From Chaetoceros tenuissimus (Eukaryota > Bacillariophyta > Thalassiosirophyceae > Chaetocerotales > Chaetocerotaceae): a DNA stretch of 21,873 nucleotides. The notes below the pieces were generated by a model, which saw only the letters and a program-made list of their open reading frames with translations, did not search any database and was not told where the DNA came from. Made by a program: the position numbers and the translations under genes. How positions within the stretch are numbered: position 1 is the first letter of the stretch; every line of letters starts with the position of its first letter. Where the stretch lies: NCBI GenBank assembly GCA_021927905.1, contig BLLK01000009.1, forward strand, positions 1 through 21,873, in the 5' to 3' direction. This document shows, piece after piece, positions 8,617 through 16,374 of this stretch.

Positions 8617-9410
8617 GTGTCAATGGTAAAAAAGGAATTCTAATTGATAGACAGATAAAAGGTTACAAGGACGAAGACGAACCAACGAAAAGGCAACCAG
8701 CTCTCCCAGTAAGATTCTTTTTATTCTTGAGTGGTTTACTTTGTTTCAATGAGAGAGAACGTGTTATAAGAGACTTAATCCTAATTGCATTCTTTTTCTT
8801 AATGAGATCATGTGAATATTCCGAAACTCCAAACAAGAAAAACAAAAGAACAAAACTTTTAGAGTTAAGGGATATTACTTTTATAGTAGGTGGTAGAGAA
8901 ATCCCTTGGAATGGAAATATAGACAATGCGAGTGAAGTATTAGTGACTTTCAGAAACCAGAAGAATGGCCAAAAGATGGAAACAATTTCACAATCGAAAA
9001 CGGACCTTGACTTGTGTCCCTGCAAAGTGATGATCAGACTAGTTAAAAGACTTCGGAAATATAAGGAAACGAAGGGATCTACTCAGATAAACACTTATTA
9101 TTTCAAAGGGAAAATAGGTTTAGTTCGAAATACGGATATTACAAACAAGTTGAAATCCACAGTCCGAACTATGGGAAAGGATGACTTGGGAATTGAATCT
9201 CACGAAGTAGGAACACACTCTCTCAGAGCTTCTTTCGCTTTGATGATGGCTTTGATGAATATTCCAGATTCAAGGATTATGATCTTAGGTAGATGGAAAT
9301 CAGAAGCTTTTAAGAAATACATTCAACGTCAAATTATAAAGGTTAGGGATACCACTGCATATAAAGCCTTAAGATCTATCACTTCGAACTTCAGAATAAA
9401 AATGAGATAA
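8313..9410 (+). CDS. Tyrosine recombinase (integrase) of the DIRS-type element
   Basis: 365 aa. This enzyme would integrate the circular DNA copy by cutting and rejoining through a covalent tyrosine link. Catalytic motifs are visible: Arg165 in FFLMRSCEY (box I), a candidate Lys217, His302-x2-Arg305 in GTHSLRASF (box II), then LGRWKS with Trp328 and the nucleophile Tyr336 in KKYI. The GRWxS...YI ending is typical of the DIRS and Crypton recombinases. The N-terminal part (about 20-110) looks like a core-binding domain. The ORF starts inside the RT/RNase H ORF in a different frame and overlaps it by 304 nt, so it needs internal initiation, frameshifting or a spliced RNA. The true start could be a later codon. 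All catalytic residues are present, so it is probably functional. Confidence 0.9.
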   Translation: MDRISRAENDASEGVTKGTTDKDCEYFRKWRAFTTRAGLPLFLDNISREEQIKICGAFAYEIRHNRFGKKSLSKLKGDTVETTLDSVCKTFVANGIPSPQVGVNGKKGILIDRQIKGYKDEDEPTKRQPALPVRFFLFLSGLLCFNERERVIRDLILIAFFFLMRSCEYSETPNKKNKRTKLLELRDITFIVGGREIPWNGNIDNASEVLVTFRNQKNGQKMETISQSKTDLDLCPCKVMIRLVKRLRKYKETKGSTQINTYYFKGKIGLVRNTDITNKLKSTVRTMGKDDLGIESHEVGTHSLRASFALMMALMNIPDSRIMILGRWKSEAFKKYIQRQIIKVRDTTAYKALRSITSNFRIKMR

Positions 9411-9496
9411 AACAGATACACTCAAATTAATGGCAAAAATCTAAAGATAATCGTGTATCTCGACCTCCTTTGGAGATCTTGCTTTCACTCATTAGA

Positions 9497-9737
9497 TTGG
9501 TTTGACATCTTTGATTTTGCATTCAATGAGTCCATTTCATTTCTCGCATTTTCTTTCATTTGGATCTGACTTATTGAAATACAATATCATCTCCATGCCT
9601 TGCATGACATCACACCTTTACCTAAGTGGACGGGTCTCCGACCAGCAAGCGTAGGTTTATTCCTATGAAACATTATACTTACAACATCACTGTAAATATC
9701 GATATTGAAGGTATCAGAACTATTGTGGCTATAGTCA
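9497..9737 (+). repeat. Split direct repeat B1
   Basis: 241 bp, starts TTGGTTTGACATC and ends CTATAGTCA. It matches B2 except for one base (TGACATCA here, TGACGTCA in B2). It runs straight into A2, sharing the bases CA. The half-site ATCAGAAC is at 9713-9720. The stretch 9411-9496 between the recombinase stop and B1 holds no gene. Confidence 0.92.
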
Positions 9738-9878
9738 GTTCTTGTTCTGATTGATTTTGAAATTTCGAATTTCAGTCACACAACCAAAAGTCTCTTTGTC
9801 ACTTCATTTCATTCTTTTTGGAAGTGTTGACTTGTTAGTCGAAATTTCGATTGTTGGAAGATGTTAATGTTTTCAGCA
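9736..9878 (+). repeat. Split direct repeat A2 (internal)
   Basis: 143 bp, same sequence and length as A1. The B1-A2 joint is what the two ends of the element would look like when joined in a circle. A 15-bp C-rich spacer (9879-9893, CCCACCCACCAACCC) separates A2 from B2. Confidence 0.92.
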
Positions 9879-9893
9879 CCCACCCACCAACCC

Positions 9894-10134
9894 TTGGTTT
9901 GACATCTTTGATTTTGCATTCAATGAGTCCATTTCATTTCTCGCATTTTCTTTCATTTGGATCTGACTTATTGAAATACAATATCATCTCCATGCCTTGC
10001 ATGACGTCACACCTTTACCTAAGTGGACGGGTCTCCGACCAGCAAGCGTAGGTTTATTCCTATGAAACATTATACTTACAACATCACTGTAAATATCGAT
10101 ATTGAAGGTATCAGAACTATTGTGGCTATAGTCA
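9894..10134 (+). repeat. Split direct repeat B2 (right terminus)
   Basis: 241 bp copy of B1, ending TATAGTCA at the right end of the element. The half-site ATCAGAAC lies at 10110-10117. The one difference from B1 creates TGACGTCA at 10002-10009. Confidence 0.92.
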
Positions 10135-10192
10135 CGTACAAAAATCTGTGAATGGACAATTTGTGTTGAAATAAAAAGTCTGATTTCCTGAT

Positions 10193-10308
10193 GTCAATTA
10201 TTATTGCATAAATGAATAGATCTCAGTGAGACGAATTCATAGGTACCCAGACATGTACTGAGAAGCTAAAATTGACTGAGAAAAAAAATCTCAAAGTTTA
10301 TCGCGTAG
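10193..10308 (+). repeat. Imperfect 116-bp direct repeat, copy 1
   Basis: Begins GTCAATTATTATTGCA and ends TTTATCGCGTAG. A diverged copy is at 11192-11307, 999 bp downstream in the same orientation. Shared blocks include ATAGGTACCCA and TGTACTGAGAA. The dispersed structured repeat begins exactly at its end. Confidence 0.75.
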
Positions 10309-10430
10309 AGTAGACCTGACAACTTGCTTCCGGCGCGCCAAAAAAAATTCTCATGCCGGCTGTCGTAGTCAGATTTCACTTTTTAGCACGGTTTTGGAAA
10401 GCTCTCGACGAGAGCTTTCGATTGAGGTAC
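10306..10430 (+). repeat. Dispersed structured repeat, copy 2
   Basis: Begins TAGAGTAGACCTGAC (10306-10320). It then has CCGGC...GCCGG flanking an A-rich loop, then TTTTAGCACGGTTTTGG, then a perfect inverted repeat with 11-bp arms and a 1-bp centre (10397-10407 and 10409-10419). Same order of parts as 2220-2352. The right boundary is uncertain. Confidence 0.65.
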
Positions 10431-11191
10431 TGTTCGAATCAATCCAATAGAAACTCGATGATTTATAATATAATCACTATATTTTTTTCCTGACCGAAAA
10501 TCAGGATTTCCTGACTTATTTGGTTACATACATTTCCGTAACAAAGTGCTAAAAATAGGAGTAAAAATGCATTTTTTACTCCATTTGCGCTGTAATGCGT
10601 ACTCTTTTGTATATTATTACTTGAAGTTGCTATTTGATGCATGATTATAAGTATGTTTATAATATATTATACTTCTATTCAAAAGCATTTGCCCTTCCTC
10701 TATATGTTGGCATGCATATCTCGACTGCCCGAGTTCCTAGTCTTTCACAGATTTTTGAATATTTTCAAAACCCACCCAACAAAGTTTAAATTATATGCAA
10801 AAGCATTTCAAAATGAGAGAAAGCTTTGATATTAGCTTTTACTTGAAATTATGATGGGGTTGATGATGGCTGATCATGATTTGAGAATCCAATTTGATCA
10901 AATAGCCCAAAATTTGTTCTTTTGACCAATGACCTCACACTGTTTTGAGCGAGTTATGCGTTAGTGTATGTCTGTTGTGTGCAACCACTGCCCAGTGGAG
11001 AACAAGTAGAAGTATATTTATGTATTTAATTGAATCATCGCATGGTATATCAAAGATATAAGCACCCTTCCTTACATTTCATAGAAAAGGATTAAGGCAA
11101 CTCAAAATTTACAGTGATTAACGGATCACACGTACTTCATCGTATGTACGGATGAGAATTTTCAATTATTTGGGAGCAGCAATTGATAGAA
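10431..11191. other. Intergenic stretch, nothing recognised
   Basis: AT-rich. The 62-codon frame at 10641-10829 has no recognisable motif. If the TAGAGT motifs at 10306 and 11363 or 11434 are the ends of one element, this is its interior, and it codes for nothing I can see. Confidence 0.4.
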
Positions 11192-11307
11192 GTCAATTTT
11201 TATTGCAGAAATGGAAAGATCTCACTGAGACGAATCGATAGGTACCCATATATGTACTGAGAAACTAAAATTGATGGAGAAAAAAATTGTTGAAGTTTAT
11301 CGCGTAG
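11192..11307 (+). repeat. Imperfect 116-bp direct repeat, copy 2
   Basis: Diverged copy of 10193-10308, ending TTTATCGCGTAG. It is followed by GCTAGTTAGG rather than by the dispersed repeat. Confidence 0.75.
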
Positions 11308-11362
11308 CTAGTTAGGCGGATCCCAAAATCCCGAAAACCAAATATGTAAGGCCACCAAATAT

Positions 11363-11448
11363 GTCAGGTTTACTCTAGCTAGTTAATGGATTGCTGAAAA
11401 CCTGAAGGGCATCTTCGTCAGGCGGGCATTTTTGTCAGGTCCACTCTA
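11363..11448 (-). repeat. Two inverted copies of the TAGAGTRGACCTGAC terminal motif
   Basis: GTCAGGTTTACTCTA (11363-11377) and GTCAGGTCCACTCTA (11434-11448) are reverse complements, with one mismatch and none respectively, of the motif at 2220-2234. They are candidate right-hand ends of the small element family whose left ends lie at 2220 and 10306. The surrounding 11308-11458 holds no gene. Confidence 0.55.
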
Positions 11449-11457
11449 ATTGAAATT

Positions 11458-11523
11458 TCCTTCTCCTTTTTTCGTTTTCTTTTTCCTCTCCTTTTTCTCT
11501 CCCTCCCTTCTCATTTTTCTCGC
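11458..11523 (+). promoter_or_regulatory. Pyrimidine-rich tract upstream of the first ankyrin-RING copy
   Basis: A run of almost only C and T on the plus strand, about 135-200 bp before the first possible ATG (11659) of the decayed copy. It may be part of its former promoter, or simple sequence. No TATA box was recognised. Confidence 0.3.
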
Positions 11524-11658
11524 TCAACTAAAACTGGCTTTTGCTCCACCACCATGAGCTGATTGCCAAGAATTCTGTTGAATCTGGCGTTCATTTATAT
11601 TCTTTGTGATGAATAGCTTCTTTGTTTTACTTTATCACATTATATTTTACTCTAGTAA

Positions 11659-13340
11659 ATGAGTGAGTTACAAAATTCCAACGTTCACACAGGAGAAGAA
11701 GCGAGGATGTACTATCCTCGCAAACATCTGACATAGAAGAAAATCTTCTAGTTGATACTTCTATAAGTATAGAAGTATCAAACAATGATACCGGTGGTAT
11801 TTTAAACATTATAGGAGATGTGGCAATGTCAGAGATTAGTTTGGATCAGAACCAATTAAAAAAAGCTGACAAAGTTATCCGCGCTTGCTATTTAGAACAA
11901 TGGCACGTACTTGAATATTTTCTATCCAATGATGACATTAGTTTAGAAGAGAAGAAGAACATTCTTCATTTCGAAGATAATTCTTGCTTGAATGTCGCTT
12001 TCGGCAATGGCGTTCCATTGAATATTATCAAAGCTTTGGTAGATATTGAAGGAGAAGACGTGGTTGTATTTGGTACTGAAGATCAACCCCCTTTGTTACA
12101 TGTAGCATTGATGGTTGAGGAAACACCTTTTGAGGTGATCAAATTTATGTAGATCTTGGAGGTAAGAAACTGTTACAAATGAAATCAAACTTTTATGGTG
12201 GTGGGACTGCTTTGCATGTTGCTTTTGGCAAAACAAGAAATTGTAGAACTTCTGTTGAGAGTAGGTGGTCTAGAATTGTTTGATATTACAGATGGAGGTG
12301 GATTTCGAGTTCTAGACTATTGCGACGCCCCTGAAAGGGAAGTAATTGTCAATAGTTTGGTATCCATTGAGAAAAATTCGAAGCTATGTGAGCGAGACTT
12401 AGTTGCGAGTCTTGAACAAAGAAAGCGCTTCAGTTCTTCACTCTGAGGGAAGTGGAGAATTGGATACACCAGGGACAATTGGATCTATTTAGAGATTACT
12501 TCAACAATACGAACGTAAGTAAAGCAGAAAAGATACGATGTTTAAACTATAGGGATGTACTTCGTATTGTTACCCCGTGGATATTGTTAGTTGCATTGTA
12601 AACCTGATGGACAAAGACTATCTATTTTACCCCGACGATGAAGGCAATACATGTCTCCATCTAGCTTGCACTCCAAATATTGATCAACGAAAGCAGCTTT
12701 AATTTGTCAAGTTTTTGATTGACAAAGCAGGAACTGATCTCATTCATGTAGTAAATGGTCACAATGAGACTGCTTTACACAAATTGATTTCTTCTTATTG
12801 CTTAGGAGTAATGAATTTGGACTTAATCAAGATGATGATTGAGAGTGGAGATGATGATTTACTCCTTGTCCAGATTCCACGCAATGCAGTGTTCTTCATT
12901 ATATTTCGATGTATGCGCTAGGTGAACAAGAGCCAAATAAAGAACTGCTTCTTTATTTAGTTTCGAAAGGAGGAAAAAAGTTACGCGAGCTTACGGATCA
13001 CAACGGAAAGAAAGCAGAAGATTATTGGACAGATGATGTAAAGGAATACATCAATTTATCTACGAACACACTACCATCATTGTCAGATGATATTCAATGT
13101 CCCATTCGCTTTGATACAATGTTCGATGTAGCAATTATTACTCGATGCTGTCATCGTTTTTGCGGGAAGTGTATTAGCGAATCATACCATCGCAGCGGCA
13201 ATAATTGTCCTGTTTGTAGGATGGAATTTTCCTTTAAAGACTTGAAAAAGGACCCTTTGCTCACCAGGTTTGCAAATGCTATACAAGAAGAAAAGGATGC
13301 AAAGGTTCTTTTGGAGGAAGAAGTCAAAGCTTTGCGTTAA
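11659..13340 (+). pseudogene. Decayed ankyrin-repeat/RING-finger gene (copy 1)
   Basis: Homologous along its length to the intact gene at 13615-15426: N-terminal helix pair, ankyrin-like repeats, C-terminal RING. The reading frame is broken many times. I see frame changes near 11720, 12149, 12230, 12437, 12575 and 12888, and an in-frame TAA at 12700-12702. The longest open pieces are 11826-12152, 12195-12446, 12715-12921 and 12909-13340. The RING has also lost a zinc ligand: the second Cys of the CPIC motif is Arg (CPIR, codon 13107-13109); the other RING Cys and His are kept. The copy has diverged well beyond the intact gene, so the duplication is not recent. Introns could explain one or two shifts, but not the stop plus the lost ligand. 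Confidence 0.82.
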
Positions 13341-13614
13341 AGTTTATGCTGGATTCAGAGCCAAAGCAAAGTTGAATTTTGAGTTACAATCGTAGCTCCT
13401 CTCAAATCACTTTTCTAACATTGGTTTAGATAGTGTTAATAAATTCAATTCTCTTTTTCTATACGTGCTTTTGAATTTCATTCGAGTGACGTCACAGAAA
13501 TCACGGGAAAGAGAATCGAATACATTTTAAATCAAAAACAATCGAAGAACTCTACTAAGTCAAAAATTGATTTAGAATAGCTCGATTTACAAGGTCTTCG
13601 CCACTTTAAGCAGT
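13341..13614. other. Spacer between ankyrin-RING copies 1 and 2
   Basis: Holds the 3' region of copy 1 and the presumed promoter of copy 2, including TGACGTCA at 13487-13494. No ORF or RNA gene recognised. Confidence 0.4.
13487..13494. promoter_or_regulatory. TGACGTCA motif (CRE/bZIP-type site) upstream of the intact gene
   Basis: Perfect palindrome TGACGTCA, 121 bp before the ATG at 13615. Diatom promoters are known to use TGACGT/ACGTCA motifs as CO2/cAMP-responsive elements bound by bZIP factors. The same octamer lies before the third ankyrin copy. Confidence 0.45.
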
Positions 13615-15426
13615 ATGAACTATGAAATCTCCATGACCTCTATGAATGATAGAACAGCCACGGCTGATTCGAATGCATCTAGAATTAAGCCTACACAAGG
13701 AAACGAGAAAGACGGAACTGCAGTTACATTAGAAGAAAACGAAGATACATCTAGGGAATTAGAAAGCAAAGAGATCAAAGAATTGGTTCGCACTATACGC
13801 ATTGCTTGTTTCGACAAAGAATGGAAACAGATTGAAAAAATCCTATCTGACGAGTCTATTTCAAAAGAGGAAAAAAGAATTGTTTTTCAAGACGACGATT
13901 CGGACAACTGTAGACACGCTCTTGTACATGGAGCTCCTTTTCATATTGTCAAAAGCATAATAGACCTGATGGATCCCGACTCTCCCAAATTTCTGTCTTT
14001 TGGAGATTCGGCTCCCTCATGGCTTCATTTAGCACTACTATGGACCAAAGATCCAGCTGATGACTATTATGGAAAGGTACCATTTGATGTAATCGAGCTT
14101 CTGGTGTCTAGCGGAGGTAGAAAACTTGTAAATATGCAATCAAAGCGTAAAATTCACAGGAAAAGAACTTCATTACAACTTTATTTAGAACAAGAAGAGG
14201 GGAATTGCCCCAAGATAATCACTTTGCTATTGAAGGTGGGAGGTTTAGAACTGTCAGAAATTGAAGATGAAGATGGATACAGCACGAGAGACTTTTCCAA
14301 TGAGCCGCAACGAAAAATCATCATTGATTATCTCAAAACTTTACAGGAATGCCCAAGAGTTCAGAAACAAATTGAAGCATTCCAAGCAGTAGATGTGACT
14401 CCAACAGAATTTTACTACTGGGTTAAAAATGAAGAATTCGATCGAGTACGAAGCTACTTGAATGATGAGAAAGTCTCTACAGATGCTAAGATGAAGTGTA
14501 TCAATGTTCAAACTGCATTGGATTGTCGTCCATTTCATTTGATTTGTAATTATCACGGTCCTATTGATATTGCGGAGAAAATGGTTGACATTGTGGGCAA
14601 AGATCTCTTATTTCTTAAAGATGAGGATGGAAAGAATTCGTTCCACGTTGCTTGCGATCACATGTTATATGCCTATGAGGATGACGATTACATACCTGAA
14701 GATGTGGATTGTGAAGTACATTGCGAGTTCGTTGCCTTTTTACTGAAAAGAGGAGGATGGAAGCTTCTTCTGGAAACAAATAATGAGGGTGAAACTGCTC
14801 TTTACAATATGATGACTTGTAAACTGACAAACTTAGAGTGTGTAAAATTAGTTGTAAAAGCTGGAGGCGACGAATTGCTTGCTTTTCAGGATATGCCGTT
14901 TTTTGATGATGTTGGAGGAAATACTATACTACACTATGCATCAGACAGAGAGGATCCAGACAGAGAAGTTATCAAGTACTTGGTCTCCGTAGGCGGAACA
15001 CGATTGGTAGAAATCAAGGATAATGATGGTAGAAGAGCTGAAGACTATTGGTCAAATGAGCTCAAAGAATATATTGTATTTACCACCAAGACATCACCTG
15101 AATTGTCGGATGACCTACAATGTCCAATCTGCTACGATACTTTATTCCATGTCCATCTTATTTCTCAATGCTGCCATCGCTTCTGTAAGAAATGCATTAC
15201 TCAGTCCTACAATAAAATTGGTAATGCTTGTCCTGTTTGTCGAGCAAAGTTTTCTATGAGGAATGTGAAAAAGGATCCATTGTTGGGTAAGCTTGCACTT
15301 GCTATCAGAGAAGAGAAGTGCGCAAGAGATGAACTTCAGGCGCAGCTTTCAGAATCTCAAAAAGAGAATAATATGTTGAGAGAACAGCTACAGAATGCAC
15401 TCAAGCGAAAGCACCATGAATTGTGA
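13615..15426 (+). CDS. Ankyrin-repeat protein with C-terminal RING finger and coiled coil, probable E3 ubiquitin ligase
   Basis: 603 aa, one uninterrupted frame. After a polar N-terminus (1-55) come helix pairs with ankyrin-like signatures (about 60-245 and 270-485), for example GNTILHYA at 435-442 and repeated VGG/SGG-(R/L)-L turns. The C3HC4 RING is complete: C503-x2-C506-x12-C519-x1-H521-x2-C524-x2-C527-x11-C539-x2-C542. A charged helix, likely coiled coil, follows (about 563-603). RING proteins of this layout usually recruit an E2 enzyme and ubiquitinate a target bound by the ankyrin part; the target here is unknown. There is no signal peptide or membrane segment, so it is probably cytosolic or nuclear. 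It lies between a decayed copy and a truncated copy of itself. The ATG at 13615 is chosen because the frame is open from there; ATGs at codons 7 and 10 are alternatives. Confidence 0.85.
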   Translation: MNYEISMTSMNDRTATADSNASRIKPTQGNEKDGTAVTLEENEDTSRELESKEIKELVRTIRIACFDKEWKQIEKILSDESISKEEKRIVFQDDDSDNCRHALVHGAPFHIVKSIIDLMDPDSPKFLSFGDSAPSWLHLALLWTKDPADDYYGKVPFDVIELLVSSGGRKLVNMQSKRKIHRKRTSLQLYLEQEEGNCPKIITLLLKVGGLELSEIEDEDGYSTRDFSNEPQRKIIIDYLKTLQECPRVQKQIEAFQAVDVTPTEFYYWVKNEEFDRVRSYLNDEKVSTDAKMKCINVQTALDCRPFHLICNYHGPIDIAEKMVDIVGKDLLFLKDEDGKNSFHVACDHMLYAYEDDDYIPEDVDCEVHCEFVAFLLKRGGWKLLLETNNEGETALYNMMTCKLTNLECVKLVVKAGGDELLAFQDMPFFDDVGGNTILHYASDREDPDREVIKYLVSVGGTRLVEIKDNDGRRAEDYWSNELKEYIVFTTKTSPELSDDLQCPICYDTLFHVHLISQCCHRFCKKCITQSYNKIGNACPVCRAKFSMRNVKKDPLLGKLALAIREEKCARDELQAQLSESQKENNMLREQLQNALKRKHHEL

Positions 15427-15776
15427 ATGCTTCGAAATATTGAAAAGTTATAGGACAGATTTGTAGAAAAATAATCACCATCCCATCTGGGTCACAAAGT
15501 ATTATGCTATTGTTTAGGAATTCTTTAGGTATGCTAGCAAGTGAATTCAGCACGTTGAGAATAACGCCAATAGTAAAATTGTAATCTACAAGAGAAAAAC
15601 AGTACTGCTTTCAGAAATGTACATCTGAAACTACTAGTTGTGTCTTCCTAAATGAATATAAGGTATATTGAAATAATTCGTAATGTCATTTTACTTTTTA
15701 TGAAACGATTTGCGTGGTATTTGTTCCTAAAGAAGGCGAAATTAAAATTATTTCCAATGCTATCCTTTGCACTCAC
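15427..15776. other. Spacer between ankyrin-RING copies 2 and 3
   Basis: AT-rich, with no supported gene. It holds the 3' end of the intact gene and the upstream region of the third copy. Confidence 0.4.
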
Positions 15777-15784
15777 TGACGTCA
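15777..15784. promoter_or_regulatory. TGACGTCA motif upstream of the truncated ankyrin copy
   Basis: Perfect TGACGTCA, 36 bp before the ATG at 15820. The same octamer lies upstream of the intact copy, suggesting a duplicated promoter region. Confidence 0.4.
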
Positions 15785-15819
15785 GAAAAACGTGATATGA
15801 ATATTTTAGCCATATTTTG

Positions 15820-16092
15820 ATGAGAGCGCAAGAAGGATCCGAGACGCAAAGTAAGATGATGATGGAACAGCATGGAAACAAAAAGCGAAAAAAGTATTTA
15901 GGTTGGAACGGAGAATGTCCTAGAATTATAAAGCTACTATTGAAGGTTTGTGGTTTAGATCTACTAGAACTTCAAGATGATGATGGTTTGGTATCTTGGA
16001 ATTTACAAATAGAACTCAGAAAGATATCATCATTGATTATCTTCGGGAGTTAGATCCAAGTCCAAGAGTTCAAAAGTATATTGAAAGCTTCA
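15820..16092 (+). pseudogene. Truncated ankyrin gene fragment (copy 3) cut by the gypsy element
   Basis: The product from the ATG at 15820 lacks most of the N-terminal region of the intact protein. It then matches the repeat near residues 195-260 (GECPRIIKLLLKVCGLDLLE against NCPKIITLLLKVGGLELSE). A frame change lies near 15994; in the new frame the match continues through DIIIDYLRELDPSPRVQKYI to IESF. The match stops exactly where the LTR begins at 16093. The second ankyrin array and the RING are missing, and nothing resembling them lies beyond the element inside the window. Confidence 0.8.
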
Positions 16093-16313
16093 TGCCGTAG
16101 ATACTCTGATATGGATATTTATAATCGGCTAAATGACCTGATCGTGTCACGATCTAGGCTATATTCTTATGATACAATAGCCCCTTCGGCGATAGAGTCT
16201 TGTTGAAGCAAAAGATACGGAGAAGCGTTGTGCTCTCTGTCGAGAAGCCAACGACCTCTTTTTAAGTAACTAATCTAATCACAATTAACTTACCCACTTA
16301 GATATCTTAGGCA
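16093..16313 (+). repeat. 5' long terminal repeat
   Basis: 221 bp, TGCCGTAGATAC...ATCTTAGGCA. It contains a perfect inverted repeat GATCGTG-T-CACGATC (16140-16154) followed by an AT-rich stretch (GGCTATATTCTTATGATACA), a possible core promoter region. The transcription start and polyadenylation site cannot be read from the sequence. Confidence 0.95.
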
Positions 16314-16343
16314 GTGTTATATAACAGCCGGTGGATAGATTCC

Positions 16344-16374
16344 AACTACAACTACAACTACAACTACAACTACA
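16344..16374 (+). repeat. (AACTAC)5 leader repeat directly before gag
   Basis: Five exact copies of AACTAC run straight into the gag ATG at 16375. The resulting leader is C/A/U only and should be unstructured. CAA-rich leaders are known to favour translation in some plant viral RNAs; a similar role here is inference. Confidence 0.85.

Larger units (their letters stand above)
3019..10134 (+). mobile_element. Tyrosine-recombinase retrotransposon, DIRS order (PAT/Ngaro-like), apparently complete
   Basis: The element is bounded by split direct repeats in the order A1 (3019-3161), coding region, B1 (9497-9737), A2 (9736-9878), B2 (9894-10134). This arrangement is known for the PAT and Ngaro groups of the DIRS order. 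The coding region holds a Gag-like/RT/RNase H protein and an overlapping tyrosine recombinase. I see no aspartic protease, no DDE integrase and no methyltransferase domain, as expected for these groups. The A copies look identical and the B copies differ at one base, so insertion is recent. There is no target duplication: the left joint reads ...CTC-CA-GTTC and the right joint ...AGT-CA-CGTAC, sharing only CA. All major frames are open, so the copy may be active. Confidence 0.9.

Noticed and set aside
9851-10051. 66-codon frame spanning A2 and B2
   Set aside because: It is repeat sequence of the element read through the A2-B2 joint; not a gene.
3019-10134. Reading the repeats of the DIRS-type element as LTRs
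   Set aside because: The repeats are split (A at both sides, B doubled on the right), there is no DDE integrase or protease, and a tyrosine recombinase is present.
10641-10829. 62-codon open frame
   Set aside because: No motif and no support.
11659-13340. Introns instead of frame breaks in ankyrin copy 1
   Set aside because: The shifts are too many and too close, the homology to copy 2 runs without gaps of intron size, and there is an in-frame TAA plus a lost zinc ligand.
16332-16346. TGGATAGATTCCAAC as a tRNA primer-binding site
   Set aside because: It begins with TGG, but lies 18 nt after the LTR end and does not match a tRNA 3' end I can name with confidence. A self-priming match to the LTR was also not convincing.
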